In this document: positions 1 through 7,060 of the stretch, piece after piece
How the letters are laid out: each line of letters opens with the position of its first letter
Numbering within the stretch: the stretch's first letter is position 1
NCBI GenBank assembly: GCA_002338505.1
Contig: DDIK01000149.1
Span: forward strand, 1-17,293
Direction: 5' to 3'
Source of the DNA: Bacteriovorax sp. UBA1852
GTDB taxonomy: Bacteria > Bdellovibrionota > Bacteriovoracia > Bacteriovoracales > Bacteriovoracaceae
DNA: 17,293 bases
Notes under the pieces: model-generated
The model's database searches: none
The model's input: only the letters and a program-made list of their open reading frames with translations
Told to the model about the DNA's origin: nothing
Translations under genes and position numbers: made by a program

Positions 1-235
1 TACATGAAGACCATCTTACTTCTGCACCTAATTCAACAAGAGTTTCTATAAGAACAGCAGTTTGAATTGTCATATGTAGACAACCTGCGATCTTTGCACC
101 TTTAAGTGGCTTAGACTCACCAAATTCTGTACGAAGGGCCATAAGACCCGGCATTTCAGATTCAGCAATGTTAATTTCTTTTCTTCCCCAATCTGCTAGG
201 GAGATGTCTTTTACTTTATAGTCCGTAGAACTCAT
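1..235 (-). CDS. ahcY: Adenosylhomocysteinase (S-adenosylhomocysteine hydrolase), N-terminal part, cut by window edge
   Basis: The minus strand from the ATG at 235-233 encodes about 78 residues beginning MSSTDYKVKDISLADWGRKE. It continues through EMPGLMALR, GAKIAGCLHMTIQTAVLIET and GAEVRWSSC, the diagnostic N-terminal substrate-domain sequence of SAH hydrolase. The enzyme reversibly splits S-adenosylhomocysteine into adenosine and homocysteine in the cytoplasm. This removes the product inhibitor of SAM-dependent methyltransferases and feeds the methionine cycle. The start is supported by a GAGAGG ribosome-binding sequence about 5 bases upstream. The NAD-binding domain lies outside the window. 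The gene is divergent from the kinase gene at 369 and is preceded by a potentially structured leader. Confidence 0.96.
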   Translation of the reverse strand, partial: MSSTDYKVKDISLADWGRKEINIAESEMPGLMALRTEFGESKPLKGAKIAGCLHMTIQTAVLIETLVELGAEVRWSSC

Positions 236-282
236 AAATTCCTCTCTTTAAATTTAGTAATAATATTGGGGCTAATGATACT

Positions 283-347
283 TGGAGGATCGGCAAACGT
301 CTACTTATGGCACAAGCATTGACGCTACACGTCTCCATTGAATGCTT
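283..347 (-). promoter_or_regulatory. Candidate structured 5' leader of ahcY (possible riboswitch-like pseudoknot)
   Basis: Read on the minus strand (ahcY sense), AAGCATT (347-341) pairs perfectly with AATGCTT (320-314). The enclosed bases hold a GACG-TGTAG-CGTC hairpin (333-321). TGGAG (337-333), between the first arm and that hairpin, is complementary to CTCCA (287-283) downstream, so a pseudoknot can form; the G at 333 cannot be in both helices. The order of elements (P1 arm, pseudoknot arm, P2 hairpin, P1 arm, linker, pseudoknot arm) is that of the known SAH riboswitch, which also controls ahcY. However, the conserved SAH-riboswitch core bases are not evident. This is a structural inference by eye with no covariation evidence. 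Confidence 0.35.
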
Positions 348-352
348 CTAAA

Positions 353-360
353 ACTATAGA
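353..360. promoter_or_regulatory. Overlapping divergent -10-like elements for ahcY and the kinase operon
   Basis: The sequence ACTATAGA holds TATAGA on the plus strand (355-360) and TATAGT on the minus strand (358-353). Each is a reasonable -10 hexamer. If used, plus-strand transcription would begin about 367, practically at the ATG at 369, which lacks a Shine-Dalgarno sequence. Minus-strand transcription would begin about 346, at the first arm of the candidate leader structure. No good -35 box is visible for either. Apart from these elements and the leader, bases 236-368 show nothing further. Confidence 0.35.
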
Positions 361-368
361 ATGTCACT

Positions 369-1292
369 ATGGGTGATTATACTAAAATAAAAATTAATGA
401 TGCAAAGTCGATCTTTAAGCTCTACTTTGAAGACGAAATCCTATCGCTTAGGGCCTTATCTCTTGGTATCTCAAATTCTAACTATGAGCTAAGAACTGAA
501 AAGACACGGTATCTCTTAAAAGTCTCAAACGATAAGATGATTGATGATGTTATTGAAGAAATGAACGTTCTGAAACTTCTTAATGAATGTAAGTACCAGT
601 ACTCACTTTTCCCTATTCTCACTCTTGATAAGAGAACCGTGTATCAATTCAAAGACTACTATGGTGTCCTCTTTCCATTTATAGAGGGCATTCCTCCAGG
701 ACCTAGTGACGATACCTGCTTTGAAATAGGATCTGCTCTTGCTAAGCTTCATTGCATTAGAGGCGATTTCTCAAATATACGAGATTCTAAGGACATAGCC
801 TTTCCTCCTGAGTTTATTAGAGACTTTGTGAAAAATGAATCATGCCCCGAAGACTTTAAAGATTCCTTTGAGCGCTTACTGGACACATCTTACTTCTCGC
901 ATAATTTTGAGAAGGGAATTATTCACGGTGACCTCTACTCCGACAATACTTTGTTTGACAATAACCACATAAAGGCCGTATTAGATTTTGAGCAAAGCGG
1001 TATAGGTGACTTTATATTTGATCTTGGGGTCTCCCTTTCAGGATGTTGTCTTGAAAAAGGAAGAATCTCTAAGAACTTAATAGACTCCTATCTAAGTGGT
1101 TACGAGAAAATTAGACCGCTTCCCGACCAAGAGAAGAATAATCTTGATCAAGCTATTATCTGGGGACTTTTTTCAATTTCCCTCTGGCGTATAAAAAGGT
1201 TTACGTTAGGTAATTTAAATCCTCTCCTCGCAGACAGTTATAAGGAACTTCTGCTTAGAGCTGAGATCTTTAAGGAACAAATCAATGATTAA
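369..1292 (+). CDS. APH/choline-kinase family phosphotransferase, probably homoserine kinase type II-like
   Basis: This is a 307-residue cytoplasmic kinase of the aminoglycoside phosphotransferase fold. GISNSNYELRT (residues 33-43) resembles the glycine-rich N-lobe motif of type II homoserine kinases (ThrB). A lysine at 51 (LLKVS) is the likely ATP-contacting residue. HGDLYSDN (186-193) is the catalytic Brenner motif, with D188 and N193, and LDFE (205-208) supplies the metal-binding aspartate. Length and motif layout match ThrB (about 316 residues), which would phosphorylate homoserine in threonine synthesis. Related APH kinases with other small-molecule substrates cannot be excluded. There is no Shine-Dalgarno sequence before the ATG and a -10-like TATAGA sits 9-14 bases upstream, so the message may be leaderless. 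The end overlaps the next gene by 8 bp, suggesting a two-gene operon. Confidence 0.72.
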   Translation: MGDYTKIKINDAKSIFKLYFEDEILSLRALSLGISNSNYELRTEKTRYLLKVSNDKMIDDVIEEMNVLKLLNECKYQYSLFPILTLDKRTVYQFKDYYGVLFPFIEGIPPGPSDDTCFEIGSALAKLHCIRGDFSNIRDSKDIAFPPEFIRDFVKNESCPEDFKDSFERLLDTSYFSHNFEKGIIHGDLYSDNTLFDNNHIKAVLDFEQSGIGDFIFDLGVSLSGCCLEKGRISKNLIDSYLSGYEKIRPLPDQEKNNLDQAIIWGLFSISLWRIKRFTLGNLNPLLADSYKELLLRAEIFKEQIND

Positions 1293-2487
1293 TCAAAATG
1301 ATGACTTACTATTTTTCGCCTCATGTCCAAGAGGTACTGAAGAGCTATTACTTGAAGAAGTAAATGAGCTAGGCCTAGAAGGTATTATTAGAACAGGCGG
1401 TGTTGGGATTAAAACTGACATAAAGTCTGCAGTTGGATTTATTCTTAACACAAGACTTAGCAGTCGAGTCTTTATGGAAGTAGGATATTTCTTCATTAAA
1501 AGAGAAGATGAAATCTACAACGAAGCGAAGAAAATTCCGTGGACTGACTATATTACAGCAAGTGATACTTTTAAGATCAATACACTTATTGATCGAGAAA
1601 GTAAGAATAAGTATAAGAACTCAATTTATCTTTCTCAAAAACTAAAAGATGCTCTTGTTGATACTCAAAGAGAAGTTTATCAAAAGAGATCTGACGTCGA
1701 TACAAAGAATCCTACTCACTCATTTCTACAAAGAATTGAGACAAAGGGAAAGAGCTCCAAAGTCATGATCTATCTCGATCTCTGTGGACGCTCTCTTGAT
1801 AAGAGAGGTTACCGTGATAGTGCTCACCAAGCGCCTTTAAGAGAGAACCTAGCTGCGGCACTCTTGCAACAAGCAAATTTTAAAAAAGATGATGTCTTCT
1901 TTGATCCTATGTGTGGATCGGGAACAATTCTTGTCGAGGCCATTATGATGGCCAATGATATTGCACCTACTTTTATTAATCTTAAGAACTTTAGACGTCC
2001 TTTCGATTTCACACGTCATATTTGGTTTAGAAATCTCAATCTCCTTGATTGGTATGACCAAGAAGTAGAGAGCATATTAAGCGAGACGAGGAAGAAGCTC
2101 GATAATATAAAAGAAGGAATGTTTCATTGTAACGATATTGATAGCGACAATATAAAGATCATTAAAAAGCATCTTAGAAAGTCTTTTGGTAGTATCAAAT
2201 TTGTTAACTTCACAAGTGAAGACTTCTTAGAAATGAGCTCTTACCCTAAAGCTGACTTTATCATTATGAACCCTCCTTACGGAAAGAGACTTGGTCAAAC
2301 TGAAGACATCAAGGATCTTTATCACAATATTGGTGAAGCACTAAAGAATGAGTGTCAAAGCTCTAGGGCCTATATCTTTGCAATTAAAGATGACCTTCAT
2401 AAAGAAATTAGACTTAAGACAACAAAGAAGACTCCATTTTTCAATGGAGACCTCGAATGTCGTCTTTACGAATATATTATTGAGTAA
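1285..2487 (+). CDS. rlmL: THUMP-domain 23S rRNA guanine-N2 methyltransferase, RlmL-type
   Basis: This is a 400-residue SAM-dependent RNA methyltransferase. The N-terminus (residues 11-100) has the ferredoxin-like/THUMP pattern FASCPRGTEELL and TGGVG. SLDKRGYR (170-177) begins the linker to the Rossmann domain. DPMCGSGT (207-214) is the SAM-binding motif I, and NPPYG (329-333) is the N6/N2-type catalytic motif IV. The family methylates exocyclic N2 of guanine; E. coli RlmL makes m2G2445 in 23S rRNA. This protein lacks the second RlmK-like methyltransferase half of the 702-residue E. coli RlmKL fusion and is closer in layout to stand-alone RlmL/YpsC proteins. AAGGA at 1272-1276 supports the ATG at 1285 inside the upstream gene. 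It ends 3 bp from a convergent gene. Confidence 0.85.
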   Translation: MINQNDDLLFFASCPRGTEELLLEEVNELGLEGIIRTGGVGIKTDIKSAVGFILNTRLSSRVFMEVGYFFIKREDEIYNEAKKIPWTDYITASDTFKINTLIDRESKNKYKNSIYLSQKLKDALVDTQREVYQKRSDVDTKNPTHSFLQRIETKGKSSKVMIYLDLCGRSLDKRGYRDSAHQAPLRENLAAALLQQANFKKDDVFFDPMCGSGTILVEAIMMANDIAPTFINLKNFRRPFDFTRHIWFRNLNLLDWYDQEVESILSETRKKLDNIKEGMFHCNDIDSDNIKIIKKHLRKSFGSIKFVNFTSEDFLEMSSYPKADFIIMNPPYGKRLGQTEDIKDLYHNIGEALKNECQSSRAYIFAIKDDLHKEIRLKTTKKTPFFNGDLECRLYEYIIE

Positions 2488-2490
2488 GAG

Positions 2491-3318
2491 TTAGTCGCCG
2501 TCGCTCTTAAAGTTTTCCGTCAAATTCATCGCTAGACTTGGAAGCGAATACTTCATCAGCGCGCTGACATTTATGACTTTGTCACTATGCTTGGCTGACT
2601 TTGAAAAGAAGTAACCCGAAATATCAACATCTTTTAAAAAGACAGTATGACCCTTAGTAGAAAACTTTCTTAAAACAAAATCAGAATCGAGAAAGCATAC
2701 TTCCCTAATCATAAAGTTTCTGGCGAGATAGATGATAATGACATAATCACTTAAGTCTACAAGTGACTTTCTAAGCTTCACACCTTTAGGGGAAGTCTTA
2801 TCACCCCAAACAACCTTCACTTCAACTCTTTTATCACCGATAAAGAAGTCAAAGCCACGCTGAGAGGTTGATCTCTTTTGAACGAGTCCAAAGATACACT
2901 TGGCGTACCACTCTCCTAATTGAACAGGAAGCTTCTTACCATTAAAGATTATTTTCTGATTTCTTAAAACTTCATAACACTTATTAACTGTCTCAATAGC
3001 ATCGAAAATACTTTTATTATCTGGCGCATGAAGAAAGAGTGTTTTCTTCGCATGTACTCTTTTAAGCTTGCGAGAGAATTGCTTTTCATACCATTTTGAA
3101 AAATTGTCATCACCAATGAGATCAAGAGAATCGAAAATGAATCCTTTCTTTAAAAGGACATTCATATTAAAGTTTTCTACTTTCTTTTCAAGAAAGCTCT
3201 TTGGTGCGTAGAGCTTATTTTCTAAGACGATATAAATATCGTCCTTATAATAGTCAGTTCTTCCGTGCGTCTCTTCATTGAAGGCACGGATGTGACTTTC
3301 TAAATTATCTAAATCCAT
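2491..3318 (-). CDS. Uncharacterised protein with PD-(D/E)XK nuclease-like motif
   Basis: This is a 275-residue soluble protein with no signal peptide and no recognised full-length family. The region around residues 133-170 reads as a restriction-endonuclease-like core. A helix GEWYAKCIFGL (135-145) contains E136. It is followed by RGFDFFIGDKRVEVKV, in which D157, E166 and K168 fit the D-(x)n-ExK catalytic pattern, with the hydrophobic beta strand VIIIYLAR (193-200) after it. This is typical of small stand-alone nuclease-fold proteins, but DNA cleavage is inference only. It lies 22 bp downstream of the acyl-CoA dehydrogenase gene on the same strand and is probably co-transcribed with it, with a weak AAGTGAG ribosome site. 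No partner methylase or helicase is adjacent, so it is not an obvious restriction system. Confidence 0.7.
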   Translation of the reverse strand: MDLDNLESHIRAFNEETHGRTDYYKDDIYIVLENKLYAPKSFLEKKVENFNMNVLLKKGFIFDSLDLIGDDNFSKWYEKQFSRKLKRVHAKKTLFLHAPDNKSIFDAIETVNKCYEVLRNQKIIFNGKKLPVQLGEWYAKCIFGLVQKRSTSQRGFDFFIGDKRVEVKVVWGDKTSPKGVKLRKSLVDLSDYVIIIYLARNFMIREVCFLDSDFVLRKFSTKGHTVFLKDVDISGYFFSKSAKHSDKVINVSALMKYSLPSLAMNLTENFKSDGD

Positions 3319-3340
3319 TTTTTACTCACTTAAAGTTTAA

Positions 3341-5074
3341 TTAAACTGACATCTTCGTTAGATCTTCATCGAAATTTAAAACACTATTTCCAAGACCTAT
3401 ATTTCTAGTGAGTTGATATTGGCAAAAGACTTTAAAGTCATCCATTTTGGACTGATAATATTTCTTTAAGTCACCCTCAGCACTATCAATTTTCTTTTTT
3501 GCAATACATGCATGCTCAAGAAGTAACCATGCAACAACTAGGTTTCCACAGTAATTCATAAAGTCAGTTGCGTGAGCAAGAACTGCGGCATCATTCTTAT
3601 TTGCCATCATCTCGCCAAACTTCTTCACAACTTCTTCACTCATCTCCATGGATTTTCCAATCATGCTAATCTCATGTGGCCATGATTTAGCTTCTTCAGT
3701 ATTCATGATAGCCTTCATCTTCTCACCAACTTTAAAGAAAGTCTGGGCCTTATCCTTGAGAATTTTTCTCATAACAAAGTCGATGGCCTGAATTCCATTT
3801 GTACCTTCATAAATTGAAGCAATTTTAGTATCTCTAATAAATTGCTCAATTCCATATTCTGTACAGTATCCATATCCACCGTGAACTTGAACGGCGTCAA
3901 CTGATACATTAAAGCCTTCATCTGACATAAATGCCTTACAAATTGGAGTAAAGAAAGCTATTTCAGCCTCTGCGACCTTGTCTCCTTTATCAGCAGCATC
4001 AAAGAGATTTGCCGTATAAAGGGCCAGTGCTCGAAGGCCTCGAGAAGTGGATCTCATTTTAATAAGTGTTCTTTTTACATCTGGAAGATTTATAATCTCG
4101 GTACCAAATTGACCTCTTTCTCTAGCGTATTGCTCTGTGAGCATAAACGCCAAATTCGCTTGTGACTCACCTTGAAGACCACAAAGAAGTCTGGCTTCAT
4201 TCATCATGATAAACATATTCATGATACCTTGGTGCTCTTTACCAATCATCTCACCATAGCATTTCTCATCTTGACCAAAAGTTAGCTCACAAGTTGCAGA
4301 GCCATGGATTCCCATCTTCTCCTCAATCTTCGTACACTTCACTCCATTATAATCACCCGTTGATCCATCTTCTTTAATTCTAAATCTTGGGACAATAAAT
4401 AGAGAGAGACCTTTAGTACCTTCTGGTGAACCAGGAGTTCTTGCAAGGACAAGGTGGATATTATTCTCGTAGAGATCACTTTCTCCACTTGAAATAAAAA
4501 TTTTAACGCCATTGATTTCATACTTTCCATCATCAGTTGGCTTAGCAGTAGACTTTGAAGCTCCAACATCAGAACCTGCTCCAGGCTCAGTCAGACACAT
4601 CGTTCCGCCCCAAGCTCCTTCCATCATTCTTGGAATGTAGAGATCTTTCTGCTCTTGGTTTCCAACTTTGTGAATAACATTCATTGCACCTTGAGTAAGG
4701 CCGTAATACATCGACCAACCAACGTTTGCACCTATCGCCAAAGAATAGCATGCTACTTTCACAGCATGTGGAGCTGGCATACCACCGATATCTTCTGGAT
4801 ATCCAAGAGCGTACCAACCATTTTCGTAGAAGTTTTTATTGAGAGCATGAAAGCACTCGGGAACTTTTACGTGTCCATCGACGAGCTTCACACCAATTTC
4901 ATCCCCAGGAATTCTTGTTGGGTAAATTTCATTTCCAACAAACTTATCAAATTGATTAACAATATCCCTAAGTTCATCTTCACCATAACCAAATTCGGCT
5001 GCGGTCTTTGAAACATCACAAAAATCAAAGAGATTAAAATAAATGTCTTTTAAATCAGATTTGTAAACTGCCAT
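3341..5074 (-). CDS. Acyl-CoA dehydrogenase (large, DmdC/FadE-type subfamily)
   Basis: This is a 577-residue FAD-dependent acyl-CoA dehydrogenase, which introduces a trans-2 double bond into acyl-CoA thioesters. CLTEPGAGSDVG (160-171) is the first family signature. QVHGGYGYCTEYGIEQFIRD (396-415) is the second. IYEGTNGIQ (421-429) carries the catalytic base, probably E423. It is longer than the classic 380-residue enzymes, with an N-terminal extension (KSDLKDIYFNLFD) and an additional C-terminal helical domain after residue 440. Both are as in the roughly 590-residue subfamily that includes 3-methylmercaptopropionyl-CoA dehydrogenase (DmdC). The true substrate, a fatty acyl-CoA or another acyl-CoA, cannot be told from sequence. 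AAGGA at 5085-5081 lies 6 bases before the ATG and fixes the start. It has its own promoter and is probably transcribed with the downstream nuclease-like gene. Confidence 0.93.
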   Translation of the reverse strand: MAVYKSDLKDIYFNLFDFCDVSKTAAEFGYGEDELRDIVNQFDKFVGNEIYPTRIPGDEIGVKLVDGHVKVPECFHALNKNFYENGWYALGYPEDIGGMPAPHAVKVACYSLAIGANVGWSMYYGLTQGAMNVIHKVGNQEQKDLYIPRMMEGAWGGTMCLTEPGAGSDVGASKSTAKPTDDGKYEINGVKIFISSGESDLYENNIHLVLARTPGSPEGTKGLSLFIVPRFRIKEDGSTGDYNGVKCTKIEEKMGIHGSATCELTFGQDEKCYGEMIGKEHQGIMNMFIMMNEARLLCGLQGESQANLAFMLTEQYARERGQFGTEIINLPDVKRTLIKMRSTSRGLRALALYTANLFDAADKGDKVAEAEIAFFTPICKAFMSDEGFNVSVDAVQVHGGYGYCTEYGIEQFIRDTKIASIYEGTNGIQAIDFVMRKILKDKAQTFFKVGEKMKAIMNTEEAKSWPHEISMIGKSMEMSEEVVKKFGEMMANKNDAAVLAHATDFMNYCGNLVVAWLLLEHACIAKKKIDSAEGDLKKYYQSKMDDFKVFCQYQLTRNIGLGNSVLNFDEDLTKMSV

Positions 5075-5117
5075 AATAATTCCTTAAACTAAATTTATTA
5101 AATATATATTCAAGTTT

Positions 5118-5123
5118 ATTATA
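5118..5123 (-). promoter_or_regulatory. -10 box of the acyl-CoA dehydrogenase gene
   Basis: The minus strand reads TATAAT, a perfect -10 hexamer, which predicts a leader of about 35-40 bases ending in AAGGA and the ATG at 5074. No convincing -35 box lies 16-18 bases upstream; a TTGTCA lies 25 bases upstream, too far. The element sits just beyond the terminator of the lipoprotein gene, as expected for independent transcription. Confidence 0.55.
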
Positions 5124-5148
5124 CTAAAAAACCGGAAAAGGTTCTAGT

Positions 5149-5190
5149 TGACAAAAAAATAAAAAAGCACGGTGTTATACCCGTGCTTTT
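5149..5190 (-). terminator. Rho-independent terminator of the lipoprotein gene
   Basis: AAAAGCACGG (5163-5172) and CCGTGCTTTT (5181-5190) form a perfect 10-bp stem with an 8-base loop. On the minus strand the stem is followed by a long T-rich tract (5166 down to about 5149). It lies 26 bp past the lipoprotein stop codon. On the plus strand the U-run is short, so it acts mainly on minus-strand transcription. Confidence 0.9.
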
Positions 5191-5216
5191 CATATACATA
5201 TTGTATTTTTATTGAT

Positions 5217-5876
5217 CTATTTCTGTGTTGCGTACCATACACTATATGACCATGACTCAGTAATCATATTATTTTCGATCTTTGCCTTTGAGACAGGATT
5301 TGCTGTCATTGGTGCTGTAAAATCGATTGTGTAGATATATCCATCTTTTGCAAAATTCAGTGCATATCCCGACTTTGTCAGTTGGTGATTCGTACCACTA
5401 TTTATTGCACTTAAGAGGTTTGTTTGAATTGCTTGTTTTGAGTTACCAAAGTCTGACTCAATAGCTCCGTCACTATATTCTTTTCTCTCGATGTAATTCT
5501 CATCATCACAAGAAGTTTTAGTACTAGTCCAATCAATTCCCAAGAAATTTGATGTAGACTCTGTTTGCCCACACTTCCTGAGGACGTAAACGACACCTGG
5601 TGTCTGATTACTTGTCGGAAAATTATAATTATTTTGAATCTGCTGAAAATTTGCTTTTGCAAATGCTCCAGATGAAACAAAGCTCTTAAACTGCTCTACC
5701 GAGGTTGCAGGTTGAAAATTTCCTTCTTGGGCCAAATTTCCTGTGACAGTAGGTGTTGTTGGTGCAGCAGGTGTTGTAACGGCTGGTGCACCACCACCTT
5801 CATCACTTCCACAAGATACTAATGATGTTGATAATACTAATGTTAATACTAATGCTAATAGGTTTTTTCTTTTCAT
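5217..5876 (-). CDS. Putative lipoprotein of unknown function
   Basis: This is a 219-residue protein starting MKRKNLLALVLTLVLSTSLVSCGSD. It has a basic n-region, a hydrophobic core and a lipobox LVSC with the lipidated cysteine at position 22, so it is exported and anchored in a membrane by a lipidated cysteine. A low-complexity Gly/Ala/Pro/Thr linker (residues 26-45) precedes a globular region. Two cysteines about 17 residues apart (in LRKCGQTES and TSCDDE) may pair. I recognise no family. The gene has a good GGGAG ribosome site, ends in a strong terminator and is therefore a single-gene unit. It is divergent from a secreted metallopeptidase and may share regulation with it through the repeated dyads between them. 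Confidence 0.85.
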   Translation of the reverse strand: MKRKNLLALVLTLVLSTSLVSCGSDEGGGAPAVTTPAAPTTPTVTGNLAQEGNFQPATSVEQFKSFVSSGAFAKANFQQIQNNYNFPTSNQTPGVVYVLRKCGQTESTSNFLGIDWTSTKTSCDDENYIERKEYSDGAIESDFGNSKQAIQTNLLSAINSGTNHQLTKSGYALNFAKDGYIYTIDFTAPMTANPVSKAKIENNMITESWSYSVWYATQK

Positions 5877-5913
5877 AACTCACTCCCAGTCATAAACATT
5901 TTATTTTTAATTG

Positions 5914-5940
5914 CTTATATACATACAAGTATCATGCCAA
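5914..5940 (-). promoter_or_regulatory. Possible promoter of the lipoprotein gene
   Basis: The minus strand shows TTGGCA (5940-5935) and TATAAG (5919-5914) separated by 15 bases, slightly short but acceptable. This gives a leader of about 30 bases. The first palindromic site of the intergenic region covers the -10 and spacer. Confidence 0.4.
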
Positions 5941-6062
5941 CATGCATCATGCTGATTAATAAGCACTATCCTGTACTTATAGACATATAAGTGTTTAATA
6001 GTTAAACAGGTGGTTAAAAAAATTCTATATTTTTTTCAAAAAAGACTCGGCGCGTCCAAACT

Positions 6063-6068
6063 TATAGT
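6063..6068 (+). promoter_or_regulatory. -10-like box of the metallopeptidase gene
   Basis: TATAGT lies 12 bases before the ATG at 6081, so transcription would start about 6075 and leave only about 6 bases of leader. No Shine-Dalgarno sequence is present, which fits leaderless or near-leaderless translation. No clear -35 hexamer is seen. Confidence 0.35.
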
Positions 6069-6080
6069 ATATAACCATCT

Positions 6081-7034
6081 ATGAAAAAACTTATACTTAT
6101 GGCCCTGTGTCTTAATATTCAGGCATTTAATCAGAAAGTGAGAGATCTCAGTGACGAGTGCCCGGAGACTCGCAATTTCCATCATATTGTCCAGCTTGGC
6201 AGTAAGAAGCAATACATTAGCTGCAATAAGATTCATCAATATGACAGAATTATTTCAAATATATCAGCCATTGCTCCTTATGCACCTAAAGTTTCACTTA
6301 TTATTCACCGTGCCTCGGGAAATGCATCATTTGACTATGGCGGTAATATATCGATTCCTCAGAGTCTGATCTTCCCTGGAAAATATGGTCACACTATTTA
6401 TGGCAACCAATTTAAAATCAGTTCAATCTTTGCTCATGAATATGGCCATGCCGTTTTTAATGAAGAGCTTAAGAAAAGAGAGTTCTTTAAGGTCTTCAAC
6501 CTTTACTCACGAAGAATCTCTGAGCTTCGAGTAAAGAACCTTCTTGCTTACACCAATGGTAATATTGGAAATATGATCAATAGAACGAAGGATCAAATGA
6601 ATGATCTGAGTGAAAGAAGAAAGCAATTAGATTATATTAAGATGAGAGACTTTATAACGGCTTATAGTGAACTCTATGCTGATGTTGTCGCAACATATCT
6701 CGTAAACCAGAAATCTGATATTTTTGAAGCGCTCTATCATGACAGTTTAAACGATAGACAATATGAGATGCTAAAGGCTCGAAGCTTCTCAAATCATGGT
6801 GACTGGGAAGACTTTTATCACACACCCCATTCGCTCTTTGCTAAAACTAGAGCATATATCGGAAAAGAGTACTGGCCTAAGACACAGGCAGAAAAGAAGA
6901 AATACTTAAGTGTCATACTAAAAGCTATTATGGCAGAAATTGATAAGAAATATTCAGAGTATAGTACTTTTAATGCAAAGAGACTTAATAATGATCTTAT
7001 AGCGCGCCTTGAGGAAATTAGAAAAACACTGTAA
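6081..7034 (+). CDS. Secreted zinc metallopeptidase, HExxH gluzincin-like
   Basis: This is a 317-residue protein with a short signal peptide (MKKLILMALCLNIQA, residues 1-15), so it is exported. HEYGH (119-123) is the zinc-binding HExxH motif with E120 as general base. ELYAD (197-201), 74 residues later, has the form of the gluzincin third-ligand helix, with E197 as likely third ligand and D201 nearby. Two cysteines (27 and 48) may form a disulfide in the oxidising periplasm. I do not recognise a named peptidase family. The substrate is unknown; envelope remodelling or degradation of external protein are both possible. It is transcribed alone, divergent from a lipoprotein, and 26 bp upstream of gpmI. 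The start is chosen because the signal peptide begins there, although no Shine-Dalgarno sequence precedes it. Confidence 0.8.
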   Translation: MKKLILMALCLNIQAFNQKVRDLSDECPETRNFHHIVQLGSKKQYISCNKIHQYDRIISNISAIAPYAPKVSLIIHRASGNASFDYGGNISIPQSLIFPGKYGHTIYGNQFKISSIFAHEYGHAVFNEELKKREFFKVFNLYSRRISELRVKNLLAYTNGNIGNMINRTKDQMNDLSERRKQLDYIKMRDFITAYSELYADVVATYLVNQKSDIFEALYHDSLNDRQYEMLKARSFSNHGDWEDFYHTPHSLFAKTRAYIGKEYWPKTQAEKKKYLSVILKAIMAEIDKKYSEYSTFNAKRLNNDLIARLEEIRKTL

Positions 7035-7060
7035 AAAAGAGCTTTTAAAGGGAGAATCAT

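Larger units (their letters stand above)
5914..6074. repeat. Three related TTATA-n-TATAA-type dyads in the divergent promoter region
   Basis: CTTATATACATACAAGTA (5914-5931) and CTTATAGACATATAAGTG (5976-5993) match at 15 of 18 positions and are exactly 62 bp apart. The second lies in a perfect inverted repeat, ACTTATA-GACA-TATAAGT (5975-5992). A third, shorter dyad, TTATA-GTA-TATAA (6062-6074), covers the -10 of the metallopeptidase promoter. They look like operator sites for one regulator serving both divergent genes. The rest of the 204-bp gap also holds three copies of CATGC (5933-5952). Chance similarity in AT-rich DNA is possible. Confidence 0.4.

Noticed and set aside
241..368. SAM-I, SAM-II or THF riboswitch upstream of ahcY.
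   Set aside because: None of the conserved cores that I know for these classes is visible; only a topological resemblance to the SAH type remains.
2482..2509. Hairpin TAAGAG/CTCTTA at the rlmL and nuclease-like gene ends as a bidirectional terminator.
   Set aside because: It is only 6 bp with a loop of about 13 bases and no U-run, so it is too weak to call.
4655..5011. Open frame of 118 codons on the plus strand opposite the acyl-CoA dehydrogenase.
   Set aside because: It lies wholly antisense to a clear enzyme, lacks a ribosome site, and its composition is that of a complement shadow.
5127..5143. AACC/GGTT hairpin followed by T's before the acyl-CoA dehydrogenase -10 as a second terminator.
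   Set aside because: A 4-bp stem is insufficient, and it lies just upstream of the promoter -10, so the T-run is probably part of AT-rich promoter DNA.
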